From assembly GCF_014647975.1 (NCBI RefSeq), contig NZ_BMQF01000002.1, forward strand, positions 744,001-808,000: 64,000 nucleotides of DNA, given 5' to 3'. This stretch comes from Streptomyces fumigatiscleroticus. Lineage in GTDB: Bacteria; Actinomycetota; Actinomycetes; Streptomycetales; Streptomycetaceae. A program made the position numbers and the translations under genes. Each line of letters starts with the position of its first letter. Positions within the stretch are counted from its first letter, which is position 1. This document shows, one piece after another, positions 7,861-16,400 of the stretch. The notes under the pieces were generated by a model. It had not been told where the DNA came from. It searched no databases and saw only the letters and a list, made by a program, of their open reading frames with translations.

Positions 7861-8694
7861 CTACGCGTCGACCTCCACCAGCTGCTTGCCGTCGAAGGTC
7901 ATGACCTCGAAGTGGTCGATCTCGTTGGGCTTGAAGGCGGCGCCGCCCTGCACGTACAGCGGCTGCTTGGCCTGTTCCGTCTTGGCGTTCGGGATGCCGT
8001 AGCCCCAGTTCGGGACGGACCAGGAGCTGACGGTCTCGCGCTCGCCGTTCTTGCCCACGGCGATCAGGGAGCACCGCTCCGGGCCGGTGACGTTCTTCAG
8101 CCGGACGACGGTGTCCGTGCCCCAGGCCTTCTCCCCCATGGCCACCGTCGCGGTGACCTTGGTGGTGGGGTCGGTGGCGGTGACCTTGTCGCCCATGATC
8201 TCGAAGGCGGCCTTGGCGGGGCTGCTCTCCTGCGCCTGGGTGGTCCTGCCGCCGTCGTCGCCGCCGGTGGTCGCCACGGCGACCAGCGGCCCGCCGGCGA
8301 TCAGTGCGGCGGCGGCCGCCACCAGGTAGAAGCCGCGGCGGCGCTTGGCGGCGCGGCGCTCGGCGACCTCGTCGACGAGCTTCTCCACCAGCCGGGGGCC
8401 GGGCCGGGCGGACAGCGACTCCCCGATCGCGGGTGTGCCGGCGCCGGGCAGATCGGCCAGCGCGGCCATCATCGGTTCCATCCCGGCGAGCTCGTCGAGC
8501 TGCTGGGCGCACCACTCGCAGGTGGCGAGATGGGCCTCGAAGGCGGTCGCCTCGGCGTCGTCGAGGATGCCGAGGGCGTAGGCGCCCACGGTCTCGTGCT
8601 CGTTCGGCACCTCTGATCCCGAAGGTCCCTGCATGGGGCCAGAGATACCCGGACCACTCGCGCCGAATCCCGGAAATCCCCCGTACCCACTCAT
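7861..8694 (-). CDS. rsuA: Zinc-binding anti-sigma factor of the adjacent ECF sigma factor
   Basis: A 277-aa membrane-anchored anti-sigma factor expected to hold the neighbouring ECF sigma factor inactive. After a Gly-rich leader it carries a ZAS zinc finger of the H-x3-C-x2-C type (His55, Cys59, Cys62, with His33 upstream). A single membrane segment follows (GFYLVAAAAALIAGG region). The C-terminal half looks like an extracytoplasmic anti-sigma-K/RskA-type domain. The ATG at 8694 overlaps the sigma factor TGA by one base, indicating translational coupling. The symbol comes from the S. coelicolor sigU-rsuA pair known at this locus. Family certainty is high and symbol certainty moderate. Confidence 0.88.
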   Translation of the reverse strand: MSGYGGFPGFGASGPGISGPMQGPSGSEVPNEHETVGAYALGILDDAEATAFEAHLATCEWCAQQLDELAGMEPMMAALADLPGAGTPAIGESLSARPGPRLVEKLVDEVAERRAAKRRRGFYLVAAAAALIAGGPLVAVATTGGDDGGRTTQAQESSPAKAAFEIMGDKVTATDPTTKVTATVAMGEKAWGTDTVVRLKNVTGPERCSLIAVGKNGERETVSSWSVPNWGYGIPNAKTEQAKQPLYVQGGAAFKPNEIDHFEVMTFDGKQLVEVDA

Positions 8695-9272
8695 CACGCC
8701 GTCACCCCCCGCTCCTCCAGTGCCAGCTTCATCGACCGCAGGGCGTAGAACACCCGGGAGCGGACGGTGCCGCTCGGGATGCCCAGTGTCTCGGCCGCCT
8801 CGTTGACGGTACGCCCTTTGAAGTACGTCTCGACGAGCACCTCCCGGTGGGCCGGGGTCAGGTCGTCGAGCGCGTCCGACAGCGTCATCAGCCACAGCGC
8901 CTTGTCGATCTCGTCCTCCGCGGGGATGACCTCCAGCGGCGACGGATCGACCTCCTGCGGCCGGGCCTGCCGGCTGCGGTGGCCGTCGATGACGATGCGC
9001 CGGGCGACCGTCACCAGCCAGGGGCGTACCGATCCGGTCGCACGGTTGAGCTGACCGGCGTTCTTCCAGGCCCGGATGAGCGTCTCCTGCACGACGTCCT
9101 CGGCGCGCTGCCGGTCCCCCGCGACCAGCCGCAGCACATACGCCAGCAAGGGCCCGGCGTGCTCGCGGTACAGCGCACGCATCAGCTCCTCGTCCGGCTC
9201 CAAGGGCTGGGAAGACATGCGATGTCGGGCCCTCGATCCGCGTTCCTTGGCCACGGCGGAATCCTTGCGCAC
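8694..9272 (-). CDS. sigU: ECF RNA polymerase sigma factor
   Basis: A 192-aa extracytoplasmic-function sigma factor. Region 2 (AEDVVQETLIRAWKN) and region 4 (LTPAHREVLVETYFKGRTVNEAAETLGIPSGTV) are intact and region 3 is absent, as in all ECF factors. I chose the GTG at 9272 because GGAGG sits five bases upstream; a GTG at 9278 and an ATG at 9218 are alternatives. It is followed with one base of overlap by its anti-sigma gene, the usual arrangement for release by an envelope signal. In S. coelicolor the homologous SigU, when freed from RsuA, alters development and secretion. That role is inherited by homology only. Confidence 0.88.
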   Translation of the reverse strand: MRKDSAVAKERGSRARHRMSSQPLEPDEELMRALYREHAGPLLAYVLRLVAGDRQRAEDVVQETLIRAWKNAGQLNRATGSVRPWLVTVARRIVIDGHRSRQARPQEVDPSPLEVIPAEDEIDKALWLMTLSDALDDLTPAHREVLVETYFKGRTVNEAAETLGIPSGTVRSRVFYALRSMKLALEERGVTA

Positions 9273-9480
9273 GCCCACCTCCGGTGTCCCCGATTCGACC
9301 GGGGTCCCCCAGTCGGTCGCTCGCCCACGGGTACGGACGCGGCTGGTTGCGTGTTCAAAGTGGAGTGACAGTTTTCTTGCGGTCGCCGTGACGAGCGGGA
9401 CATGCGGTCACATTCCCGCCACAACTCCTCCACGTCCGGGTCGCATCGGCGGGGCCGCCCGGAGATGACCCGGGGGCGGC

Positions 9481-10074
9481 CTAGACGCGGGCGAGGGCCG
9501 CGCGACGGCGGTGGCGGGCCACCCGCTCGCGGTTGCCGCAGACCTCGCTCGAGCACCAGCGCCGCCTGCGGCCCCGTGAGGTGTCGAGGTACACGATGGA
9601 GCAGTTGTCGCCCTCGCACTGGCGCAGGCCCGCCCGGGCGACGGGGTCGGTGAGCAGCTCCACGGTGTCCCGGGCGACCGCGCCGAGCAGCGCCGCGCAC
9701 TCGGGCGGTCCCGCCAGCTGCCGCACCAGCGCGCCGTCGTGGCCGCGCACCGCGCGGGGGGCGGGGGGCGCGGTGCGGGCCAGTTCGTTGACCCGGGCCA
9801 GGGCCAGGTCGTACGGCCGGACGCCGGGCGAGAGCCAGCCGCGTACCAGCTGGGAGGTGTGGCCGCGCAGTTCGCGGAAGGCGACCAGCCAGGAGCCCTC
9901 GATGTGGGTCAGCGGGGTGCCCGGCGGGACCAGCCCGGAGCCGGTGATCCACGCCCGCAGCACCTCGACGCAGTCGAGCCGTTCCACCGGGTGCGTGGTG
10001 GCGAGGAGATCCAGACAGATCCGCCCGGCGTCGAACCGCAGCTCGTACGGGGCCGTGGCCGTACCGAATGCCAT
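9481..10074 (-). CDS. ABATE/CGNR zinc-finger putative regulator
   Basis: A 197-aa protein with an N-terminal ABATE-type domain (FDAGRICLDLLATTH near the start) and a C-terminal CGNR zinc finger: C-x4-C around residue 155, then RWCSSEVCGNRERVARHR. Such proteins are thought to bind nucleic acid through the CGNR finger, often as stress-linked regulators; targets are unknown. The length matches the family. It stands alone, with about 200 bp to the sigU start on one side and 443 bp of non-coding DNA on the other. Confidence 0.88.
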   Translation of the reverse strand: MAFGTATAPYELRFDAGRICLDLLATTHPVERLDCVEVLRAWITGSGLVPPGTPLTHIEGSWLVAFRELRGHTSQLVRGWLSPGVRPYDLALARVNELARTAPPAPRAVRGHDGALVRQLAGPPECAALLGAVARDTVELLTDPVARAGLRQCEGDNCSIVYLDTSRGRRRRWCSSEVCGNRERVARHRRRAALARV

Positions 10075-10517
10075 GTGCCTGTCACCGCCTAGGGGTCACC
10101 CCGTCGCCAGGGGTGGGTGAGGATGCCGGTGAGGGTCGGGGAAGACGCTCCCTCCTAACAGTGCCTGCCCGTTCGCGCGGCCGGAACCCCTCTTACTGGG
10201 GGGAGGAACGGCGCCAGGTGGCTGTCCGCACGCCCTTCGTACGAGACCACCCGGGTGCACGCCCCCGCGCATGCGCGTCGCCGGCCGGCACGGTGAGTGC
10301 CCCTGGCGCACGTACACGGGACGGCAGCGCGGGGCCGGGGAGCCCTCCCGCGGGCCGCCGGGCGAACGCGCCTGATGCACGTGCATGAGAGAGCACGCAC
10401 GAGCGCGGCGCCTTCAAGCAACGCCGCGGCGTCCGCCCCGCGCACCGGCGACGTCGGCCGTCCCACCGGCCCTCACGCAGGACGGCCCCTCGCCGGGGCC
10501 GGTCCCGCACGCGGTGT
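10075..10517. other. Non-coding stretch between nnaR and the CGNR gene
   Basis: No gene-like sequence. It contains a 12-bp perfect palindrome ATGCACGTGCAT at 10375-10386 and, near the nnaR end, a short hairpin (10483-10489 with 10495-10501) that may terminate nnaR. Confidence 0.5.
10483..10501 (-). terminator. Possible terminator of nnaR
   Basis: Seven-bp GC stem with a 5-nt loop, 17 bp past the nnaR stop. There is no T tract, so this is only a candidate. Confidence 0.35.
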
Positions 10518-11699
10518 CTACGCGTCCGCGTACTTCGCGTCGGCCGCCGGATCCAGGGCGAGACGGTAACCGCGCTTGACCACCGTCTGGATCAACTTCG
10601 GAGCCCCCAGCGCCGTACGCAACCGGGCCATCGCCGTCTCCACCGCGTGCTCGTCACGGCCCGCGCCCGGCAGCGCGCGCAGCAGTTCGGCGCGGGGGAC
10701 GACCCAGCCGGGCCGCCGGGACAGGACCCGCAGCAGGGACATCCCGGCGGGCGGCACGGGCCTGAGCTCCCCGTCCACCAGCACCGCGTGCCCGCGGATC
10801 TCCACCCGGTGCCCGGCGACGGGCAACGACCGCGCCCGGGCGGGCAGTTCCTGGCAGAGCAGCTGGACCAGCGGCCCCAGCCGGAACCGCTCCGGCTGGA
10901 GCGTGTCCACGCCCTGGGCCTGGAGCGGCAGCGCGGTGACCGGGCCGACGCAGACCGGCAGCACGTCGTGGCCGAGGGCGCCGAGCAGTTCGGGCAGCAG
11001 CCCGCGCTTCTCGGCCCGCGACAGCAGGGACGCCGCGGCCGGTGCGCTGGTGAAGGTGACGGCGTCCAGGGCACGCGCGACGGCGGCGTCCAGCAGCCGG
11101 TCGACGGGCCCGATGTCCTCCGGCGGCATCCACCGGTACACCGGCACCCCGACCACCTCCGCTCCCCCGGCCCGCAGCGACTCCACGAACCCGGGCAGCG
11201 GCTCCCCGTGCAGCTGCACGGCGACACGGCGGTTCTCGACGCCCTCCTCAAGCAGCCGGTCCAGCACCTCCGCCATGGACTCGGAGGCCGGCGACCACTC
11301 CTCCGTCAGCCCGGCGGCCCGGATCGCGCCCTTGACCTTGGGGCCGCGGGCCAGCAGCCGTACGCCGCGCAGCCGGGCGAGCAGGTCCTCGCCCAGCCCC
11401 CAGCCCTCGGCGGCCTCCACCCAGCCCCGGAAGCCGATCGCGGTGGTGGCGACCACGATGTCCGGCGCCTGGTCGATGATCTCCTTGGTGGCGGCGAGCA
11501 GTTCGCCGTCGTCGGAGAGCGGCACGATCCGCAGGGCGGGGGCGTGCACGACGGCGGCGCCGCGCCGCTGGAGCAGCGCCCCCAGCTCTTCGGCCCGGCG
11601 CGCCGCGGTCACCCCCACGGTGAATCCCGCCAGGGGACCGTGGTCCGCCCGGCCGTGATCGGGCCGACCGTCTTCGGGTCGCTGCTGTTCGTCGTACAT
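10518..11699 (-). CDS. nnaR: HemD-like/winged-helix regulator of nitrate assimilation
   Basis: A 393-aa fusion of a uroporphyrinogen-III synthase-like domain (about residues 25-270) and a C-terminal OmpR/PhoB-type winged helix (about 300-385; RPVPPAGMSLLRVLSRRPGWVVPRAELLRALPG and VVKRGYRLAL). This architecture and its place beside narK match NnaR of S. coelicolor, which works with GlnR to activate nitrate and nitrite assimilation genes. Whether the HemD-like part makes uroporphyrinogen or only senses a tetrapyrrole cannot be told from the sequence. The ATG at 11699 was chosen; an upstream start at 11747 would add 16 residues with no family support. It lies downstream of narK on the same strand, with a hairpin between them. 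Confidence 0.85.
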   Translation of the reverse strand: MYDEQQRPEDGRPDHGRADHGPLAGFTVGVTAARRAEELGALLQRRGAAVVHAPALRIVPLSDDGELLAATKEIIDQAPDIVVATTAIGFRGWVEAAEGWGLGEDLLARLRGVRLLARGPKVKGAIRAAGLTEEWSPASESMAEVLDRLLEEGVENRRVAVQLHGEPLPGFVESLRAGGAEVVGVPVYRWMPPEDIGPVDRLLDAAVARALDAVTFTSAPAAASLLSRAEKRGLLPELLGALGHDVLPVCVGPVTALPLQAQGVDTLQPERFRLGPLVQLLCQELPARARSLPVAGHRVEIRGHAVLVDGELRPVPPAGMSLLRVLSRRPGWVVPRAELLRALPGAGRDEHAVETAMARLRTALGAPKLIQTVVKRGYRLALDPAADAKYADA

Positions 11700-11774
11700 C
11701 ACTCTCGTCCCGCACTCGAGTCGTACCGGGTACCAGGTATCGGGCATCAGGTGTGGCCCACCCGCATGCCGATC

Positions 11775-11802
11775 GAGCCTGTCAACGGTGCATGACAGGC
11801 TC
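11775..11802 (-). terminator. Hairpin between narK and nnaR
   Basis: Perfect 10-bp stem (11775-11784 with 11793-11802) and an 8-nt loop, 28 bp past the narK stop and before nnaR. It is probably a terminator or attenuator that lets nnaR be expressed separately. Confidence 0.6.
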
Positions 11803-11830
11803 GGTTCGCCATGATGTCACTGGTGTTACG

Positions 11831-13213
11831 TCACACTTCGGCATAGCTGAGCTGCGGCTTCGCCTCCGAAGCGGCGGCAGCGCCCCGGTCTGTGCCGATC
11901 GGCCGGCGAAGGTATACGGCCCAGGTCACCGCGAAGCAGGCGGCGTAGAAGGCGAGGAAGGCGACGAACGCCCCGGTGCCGGAGCCGTAGGAGAGGAAGG
12001 ACTGGCGGAAGGCGAGATTGATGCCGACACCGCCGAGCGCGCCCACGGCACCGATCAGCCCCATGGAGGCACCGGACAGCCGACGCCCGTACGCCGCGGC
12101 CTCCTCCCCCTCAAGCCCCTTGGCCAGCGCCTTCGCCTGGAAGATCCCGGGGATCATCTTGAACGTCGATCCGTTGCCGAGCCCGCTGAGCACGAACAGC
12201 ACCACGAAGACGGCGACGAACAGCGGCAGCGACTTCTGCATGCCGGCCAGGATCAGGACGGCGGTCGCGGCGGCCATGCCGACGTAGTTGTAGAGGCTGA
12301 TCCTCGCGCCGCCGTAGCGGTCGGCGAGCCACCCGCCCAGGGGCCGGATCAGCGACCCGAGCAGCGGCCCGATGAAGGTGAGGTACGCGGCCTGGAGCGG
12401 GGTCCGCCCGAACTGGTTCTGGAGCACCTGCCCGAACGCGAAGCTGTAGCCGATGAACGACCCGAACGTCCCGACGTAGAGGAAGGACATGATCCAGGTG
12501 TGCGCGTCCTTGGCGGCGTCCACGGCGGCGCCGGTGTCGTTCTTCACGGACGAGAGGTTGTCCATGAAGAGCGCGGAGAGGGTGGCGGCGACGACGATCA
12601 GCGGGATGTAGATCCCCAGCAGCACGCGGGGCCCGCCGCTCGCCCCGATGATCGCGAGGGCGATCAGCTGGATGACGGGAACGCCGATGTTGCCGCCGCC
12701 GGCGTTGAGCCCGAGGGCCCAGCCCTTCCTCCTCAGCGGGAAGTAGGCGTTGATGTTGGTCATGGAGGAGGCGAAGTTGCCGCCGCCGATGCCGGCGAGC
12801 AGACCGACGAGCAGGAAGGTGGAGAAGGAGGTCCCCGGTTCCATGACGGCGAACGCGGCCACGGTCGGGATGAGCAGCAGGCTCGCGGAGATGATCGTCC
12901 AGTTCCGCCCGCCGAAGATCGCGACGGCGAAGGTGTAGGGCACCCGGACGACGGCGCCGACCAGCGTCACCACCGAGGTCAGCAGGAACTTGTCGGCGGG
13001 GGTGAGCCCGTACTCCGGCCCCATGAAGAGCACCAGCACGGACCACAGGGTCCAGACGGAGAACCCGATGTGCTCGGACAGGACGGAGAAGAGGAGATTC
13101 CGGTTGGCGATCTTCTCGCCGGTCTCCTTCCAGAACGTCTCGTCCTCGGGATCCCAGTGCTCGATCCAACGGCCCTTCCCGCGGGATGCGGGGGCTGTGC
13201 TCGGGGCTGTCAT
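11831..13213 (-). CDS. narK: Nitrate/nitrite MFS transporter
   Basis: A 460-aa, 12-helix major facilitator transporter of the NarK/NNP family, moving nitrate in and/or nitrite out across the membrane. The nitrate signature GGGNFASSMTNINAYFP lies around residues 150-170, and a Gly-rich GLNAGGGNIGVP block follows. An N-terminal cytoplasmic stretch (IEHWDPEDETFW) is typical of actinobacterial NarK. The adjacent nnaR gene suggests nitrogen-status control. I looked for GlnR half sites upstream and found only weakly spaced candidates (see rejected list). Confidence 0.93.
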   Translation of the reverse strand: MTAPSTAPASRGKGRWIEHWDPEDETFWKETGEKIANRNLLFSVLSEHIGFSVWTLWSVLVLFMGPEYGLTPADKFLLTSVVTLVGAVVRVPYTFAVAIFGGRNWTIISASLLLIPTVAAFAVMEPGTSFSTFLLVGLLAGIGGGNFASSMTNINAYFPLRRKGWALGLNAGGGNIGVPVIQLIALAIIGASGGPRVLLGIYIPLIVVAATLSALFMDNLSSVKNDTGAAVDAAKDAHTWIMSFLYVGTFGSFIGYSFAFGQVLQNQFGRTPLQAAYLTFIGPLLGSLIRPLGGWLADRYGGARISLYNYVGMAAATAVLILAGMQKSLPLFVAVFVVLFVLSGLGNGSTFKMIPGIFQAKALAKGLEGEEAAAYGRRLSGASMGLIGAVGALGGVGINLAFRQSFLSYGSGTGAFVAFLAFYAACFAVTWAVYLRRPIGTDRGAAAASEAKPQLSYAEV

Positions 13214-13373
13214 GACGCCTCCACGGTGCTCCGGGACTCGTACTCAGGGGATACTGCGAGTGGCTGAGTCCCGACGGTAGGCAGGGCGCGTTACCTGGCT
13301 GTGGCAGCGAGTGACCGTAAAGGAACGTTGCTCTCACCTTCGCCGGGGGCGGGATGAGAGGTCCCGGAGGCGG

Positions 13374-14267
13374 TCAGCGCTGCGGGGGCTGCCAGTGGGG
13401 GTTCTGCTGGGGGTACGGCGGCTGGGGTGCGTACGGACCGGAGGGCTGGGGCGCCGCGTACGGACCGGGCGCCTGCGGAGCGCCGCCGTACGGACCGGGC
13501 TGGGCATACGGACCGGGGACCTGCGGCGCGGGCTGCCCGGCGTACGGCGCCGGCGCCGGCTGGGCGTACCCCGCGGGGGCGCCGGGGGCGGCGGCCGGGT
13601 TGCCGTAGGGCCCGGGGGCGAACGGCTGCTGCTGGTACTGCTGCGGCTGCATGGGGAACTGCTGTGCCGGAACCTGCGCCCCCGGCGGCAGATACCGCAC
13701 CCGCCCGGTCTCGTCGGTGAACGGCACGAACCCGGCGGCTCGCAGCCGGCCCGCGAACTTGGCGTTGCGCTTGCGCGTCACGACGAGGCCGATGCCGAGG
13801 ATCGCCAGGAACACCAGCCAGATGATGCCCGCGATGACGAAGTCGCCGGACTGACCGCCCTCGCGGAGGGCGATGACCACGCAGGCGACGGTCGCGCCGA
13901 GAGCGCCGTACCCCATCCGCTTCTCGGCGCTCCTGCCGGTGAGGTCGAAGTTGATGCGTGCCTTGAGGAGTTCGAGCGCCTCGGGCGGTACGGGCGGCAG
14001 GGAGACCCCGTCCCCGGCGTTCGGGTACTGCGCCCAGTTCTGCGCGGCGCGGGCTCTGGCCTGCGGGTCCGGGTCGGGCACGATCAGCATCTTCAGCGCG
14101 TTGTTCCGGCCGCCGCCGTGCCGTACGTCGGCGTACTCGTACCCGAACTGCTGCGCCACGCCGGCGAGTCGGGAGAGCTTCTTCACGGAGGCCATGGGGC
14201 TGGTGAGCTCGACGGGCCCTCCGCTCGCCATCAGTTGCAGCATCTTCTGCACTTGCCGCTTGCTCAT
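13374..14267 (-). CDS. Membrane protein with Pro/Gln/Tyr-rich tail
   Basis: A 297-aa protein with no function I can name. Residues about 1-115 are a soluble N-terminal region beginning MSKRQVQKMLQLM. Two hydrophobic segments follow (LGATVACVVIAL and FVIAGIIWLVFLAILGIGLVV), then a short basic region, then a long low-complexity tail (about 190-297) of Pro, Gln, Tyr, Gly and Ala with repeated GPYAxP units. The tail resembles disordered cytoplasmic tails in other actinobacterial membrane proteins. The ATG at 14267 has a GGAG-type ribosome site; an upstream start at 14324 is less likely. It precedes narK by 160 bp on the same strand. Confidence 0.75.
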   Translation of the reverse strand: MSKRQVQKMLQLMASGGPVELTSPMASVKKLSRLAGVAQQFGYEYADVRHGGGRNNALKMLIVPDPDPQARARAAQNWAQYPNAGDGVSLPPVPPEALELLKARINFDLTGRSAEKRMGYGALGATVACVVIALREGGQSGDFVIAGIIWLVFLAILGIGLVVTRKRNAKFAGRLRAAGFVPFTDETGRVRYLPPGAQVPAQQFPMQPQQYQQQPFAPGPYGNPAAAPGAPAGYAQPAPAPYAGQPAPQVPGPYAQPGPYGGAPQAPGPYAAPQPSGPYAPQPPYPQQNPHWQPPQR

Positions 14268-14483
14268 CGCACCTGCTCCCCACCGGACACACTGTTCACT
14301 TGCGCAACGGGGGCAGTGTCGCATGGGGAGATGAAGAGGCGGAACCGCGGCGAAGCCGCTTGACCGGTGCGGAGTGGAACACGGGTGCTCCGCCGTCCTC
14401 GCCCATGGGGTCGGTCGGGTACTCAGGAGCCGAGGCGTCCTCGTCCGCTGGCGCGAGTGCGGCGACCGGTCGTCGCCCTCCGG

Positions 14484-15011
14484 TCACCGTGACGCACTCG
14501 CCGCGCGGTCGTCTCCACGGAGTGGGTCGTACCGCTCCGGGCCGTCCGTCTCTGTCGTCCCTCTCCGTGGCCCGCCCACTTCGAACCACAGGAGCTTGCC
14601 CACCCCACGGTCGAGAGGGCCCTCGGCGAGGGACCACCCGCCCCAGGAGTCCGCGCACTCTCGTACGAGGACCAGCCCACGCCCACCGCCGGCGTCCACC
14701 GGCACCGACGGGACGTGCCCTCCGGGCGGCTCGTCGAAGGGGGGCGGGACGTGAGAGCTGGTGTCCCACACCCCCACCCGCAGGCGTCCGCCGCCCAGCG
14801 CGGTCAGCCGCAGAGATGCGGGCCCTTCGGTGTGCCGGTAGGCATTGGTGACCAGCTCGGAGGTCAACAGTTCGACCACGTCGAGCACTTCGTCCATGCC
14901 GTGCCCGTGCAGAGCGGCCCGCACGGTCACACGTGCGACCCGTGCGGCGCGGGGGTCATGGGGCAGACGGAGGGCGTACGCCCAGGTGTCGGGCGGGGAT
15001 ACGGTGACCAT
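14484..15011 (-). CDS. RsbW-like ATP-binding (HATPase_c) regulatory protein
   Basis: A 175-aa single-domain GHKL ATPase of the serine kinase/anti-sigma type very common in Streptomyces. The N-box is ELVTNAYRH (around residues 50-60) and the G1-type motif is WDTSS. The G2 glycine motif is GGGRGLVLV, and the C-terminus is a short variable tail. Such proteins can phosphorylate or bind anti-anti-sigma factors. Single-domain copies near DUF5753/DUF397 pairs belong to the AbaA/WhiJ-type developmental gene clusters. It is divergent from the DUF5753 regulator, with 227 bp between them. Partner and target are unknown. Confidence 0.85.
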   Translation of the reverse strand: MVTVSPPDTWAYALRLPHDPRAARVARVTVRAALHGHGMDEVLDVVELLTSELVTNAYRHTEGPASLRLTALGGGRLRVGVWDTSSHVPPPFDEPPGGHVPSVPVDAGGGRGLVLVRECADSWGGWSLAEGPLDRGVGKLLWFEVGGPRRGTTETDGPERYDPLRGDDRAASASR

Positions 15012-15174
15012 CGAAGGCCTCCAGAAGGAAGAGGGAGTTTGATCGATTCGCTCATGGCCGCGCCGGGCGGTGGCATGCCTGGAGTGGTGCGCTTCCGGCT
15101 TACGGGCGCGGAGGACTGGGCGGTGTGGCTCTACGGTAGGGCCTTACGGGAGATGCATCTTCCGAACTGAAGAG

Positions 15175-15206
15175 ATGTACCCGCGATTACCTCGTGTGGG
15201 GTACAT
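15175..15206. promoter_or_regulatory. Inverted repeat before the DUF5753 regulator
   Basis: Perfect 8-bp arms ATGTACCC (15175-15182) and GGGTACAT (15199-15206), 32 bp before the regulator's start. This is a plausible autoregulatory operator, inferred only from position and symmetry. Confidence 0.4.
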
Positions 15207-15238
15207 GAGCGACGTGCCGGACCAAGGGAAGAGACGCC

Positions 15239-16093
15239 TTGCCGCCCATCAGCAACCCCACCCTGCGTCAACGGCGGCTCGGCGCCGAACTGCGCAAACT
15301 TCGTGAGCGCGCCGGGTTCTCCGTGACCGGCGCCGCCGCGCTACTGGGCGTCAATCAGGGCCGCGTCAGCATGATCGAGACCGGGCGGAGCCCTGTCAGC
15401 GCGGACCGCGTCCGTGCCATGGCCTCCGCGTACGACTGCTCCGACGCGGTTCTGGTCGACGCGCTGTCCGCGATGACCGGCCGACGCGCTCGCGGCTGGT
15501 GGCAGGAGTACCGCGAGCACCTGCCGGCCGCGCTGGTCGACCTTGCCGAACTGGAGCACCATGCGACGGCCCTGCGTGTAGCACTCGTGATACACGTCCC
15601 GGCCCTACTGCAGACGACCGATCACGCACGCGCGCTCTTCCGGGCAGTGGTCCCACCCCTGCGGCAGTACGAGATCGAGCATCGCCTCACACACCGCATC
15701 AAGCGGCAGGGCATCCTCCACAGGGACACACCGCCCCCCTACTCGGCGCTGATTCACGAGTCCGCCCTCCGCATGGGCTTCGGCGGCCCCACGATCGCCC
15801 GCGGCCAGCTCAGGCACCTGCTGGAGATGAGCGAACTGCCCCATGTGACGGTCCGGGTCATCACGTTCGGCACCGAGTACTTCCCAAGCACCGGTCAGTC
15901 CTTCGACTACGTCGAGGGCCCTGTACGCCAACTCGACACTGTCCAGTTGGATACACACCATGGGGGCTGCGGGTTCCTCGACGCGGAGGCACAGTTGGGC
16001 AAGTACCGTGCCGTGCTGGAGCACATGGAGTCCTGCGCGCTCGGCGTCGCCGATTCACGCGACTTCATCCACTGTCTACTCCAGGAAGCCTGA
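15239..16093 (+). CDS. WhiJ-like HTH regulator with DUF5753 domain
   Basis: A 284-aa protein with an N-terminal XRE-type helix-turn-helix (about residues 15-70; FSVTGAAALLGVNQGRVSMIETG). A DUF5753 domain follows (about 90-275) with WWQEYRE, a YALIHESALRM-like block and LPHVTVRVI. The family (Scr1/WhiJ-like) pairs with small DUF397 proteins and affects sporulation or antibiotic onset in several streptomycetes. The TTG start at 15239 is preceded by AAGGGAAGAG at a good distance, and no in-frame ATG precedes it. The DUF397 gene starts 11 bp after its stop, so the two are co-translated from one transcript. Confidence 0.9.
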   Translation: MPPISNPTLRQRRLGAELRKLRERAGFSVTGAAALLGVNQGRVSMIETGRSPVSADRVRAMASAYDCSDAVLVDALSAMTGRRARGWWQEYREHLPAALVDLAELEHHATALRVALVIHVPALLQTTDHARALFRAVVPPLRQYEIEHRLTHRIKRQGILHRDTPPPYSALIHESALRMGFGGPTIARGQLRHLLEMSELPHVTVRVITFGTEYFPSTGQSFDYVEGPVRQLDTVQLDTHHGGCGFLDAEAQLGKYRAVLEHMESCALGVADSRDFIHCLLQEA

Positions 16094-16104
16094 AGGGGCC
16101 GACC

Positions 16105-16299
16105 GTGCACACCATCCACTGGCGGAAGTCCACCTACAGCGGCGACAGCTCGAACTGCGTCGAGATAGCTGCCACCCCGGCCATCACCTGCATCCGCGAC
16201 TCGAAATGTGCCGACGGCCCCCACCTCACCGTCGCTCCCTCCGCCTGGACGGCTTTCGTGTCCTACGCGGCCGCCGCGCGTTGCGGCAAGCAACGCTGA
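16105..16299 (+). CDS. DUF397 partner protein
   Basis: A 64-aa protein starting with GTG and preceded by AAGGGG. It shows the DUF397 hallmarks: IHWRKSTYSGDSSNCVEIA near the N-terminus and a central ..IRDSK.., ending in an aromatic-rich helix. DUF397 proteins always travel with DUF5753 regulators and are proposed antagonists or toxin-like partners of them. The two Cys after SSN and before IRD are of unknown role. It is co-transcribed with the regulator upstream. Confidence 0.9.
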   Translation: MHTIHWRKSTYSGDSSNCVEIAATPAITCIRDSKCADGPHLTVAPSAWTAFVSYAAAARCGKQR

Positions 16300-16400
16300 A
16301 GCCCACAACGGCAAGCGTTCACCAAAAGCCTCACACGTATCGGCTGCGGGTGTTGTCCCTGTCTCGCCCGTTCCCGTGCCGAGAAGGAGCGCCTCCGCTC

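Noticed and set aside
10375..10386. 12-bp palindrome ATGCACGTGCAT
   Set aside because: It lies in the 3' flank of nnaR and far from the CGNR gene start, so it is not a convincing operator.
13220..13330. GlnR-type half sites before narK (GTCAC and GTAAC)
   Set aside because: Start-to-start spacing is 21 rather than 22 bases and the GAAAC parts are poor. Control by GlnR is likely on known biology but is not shown by this sequence.
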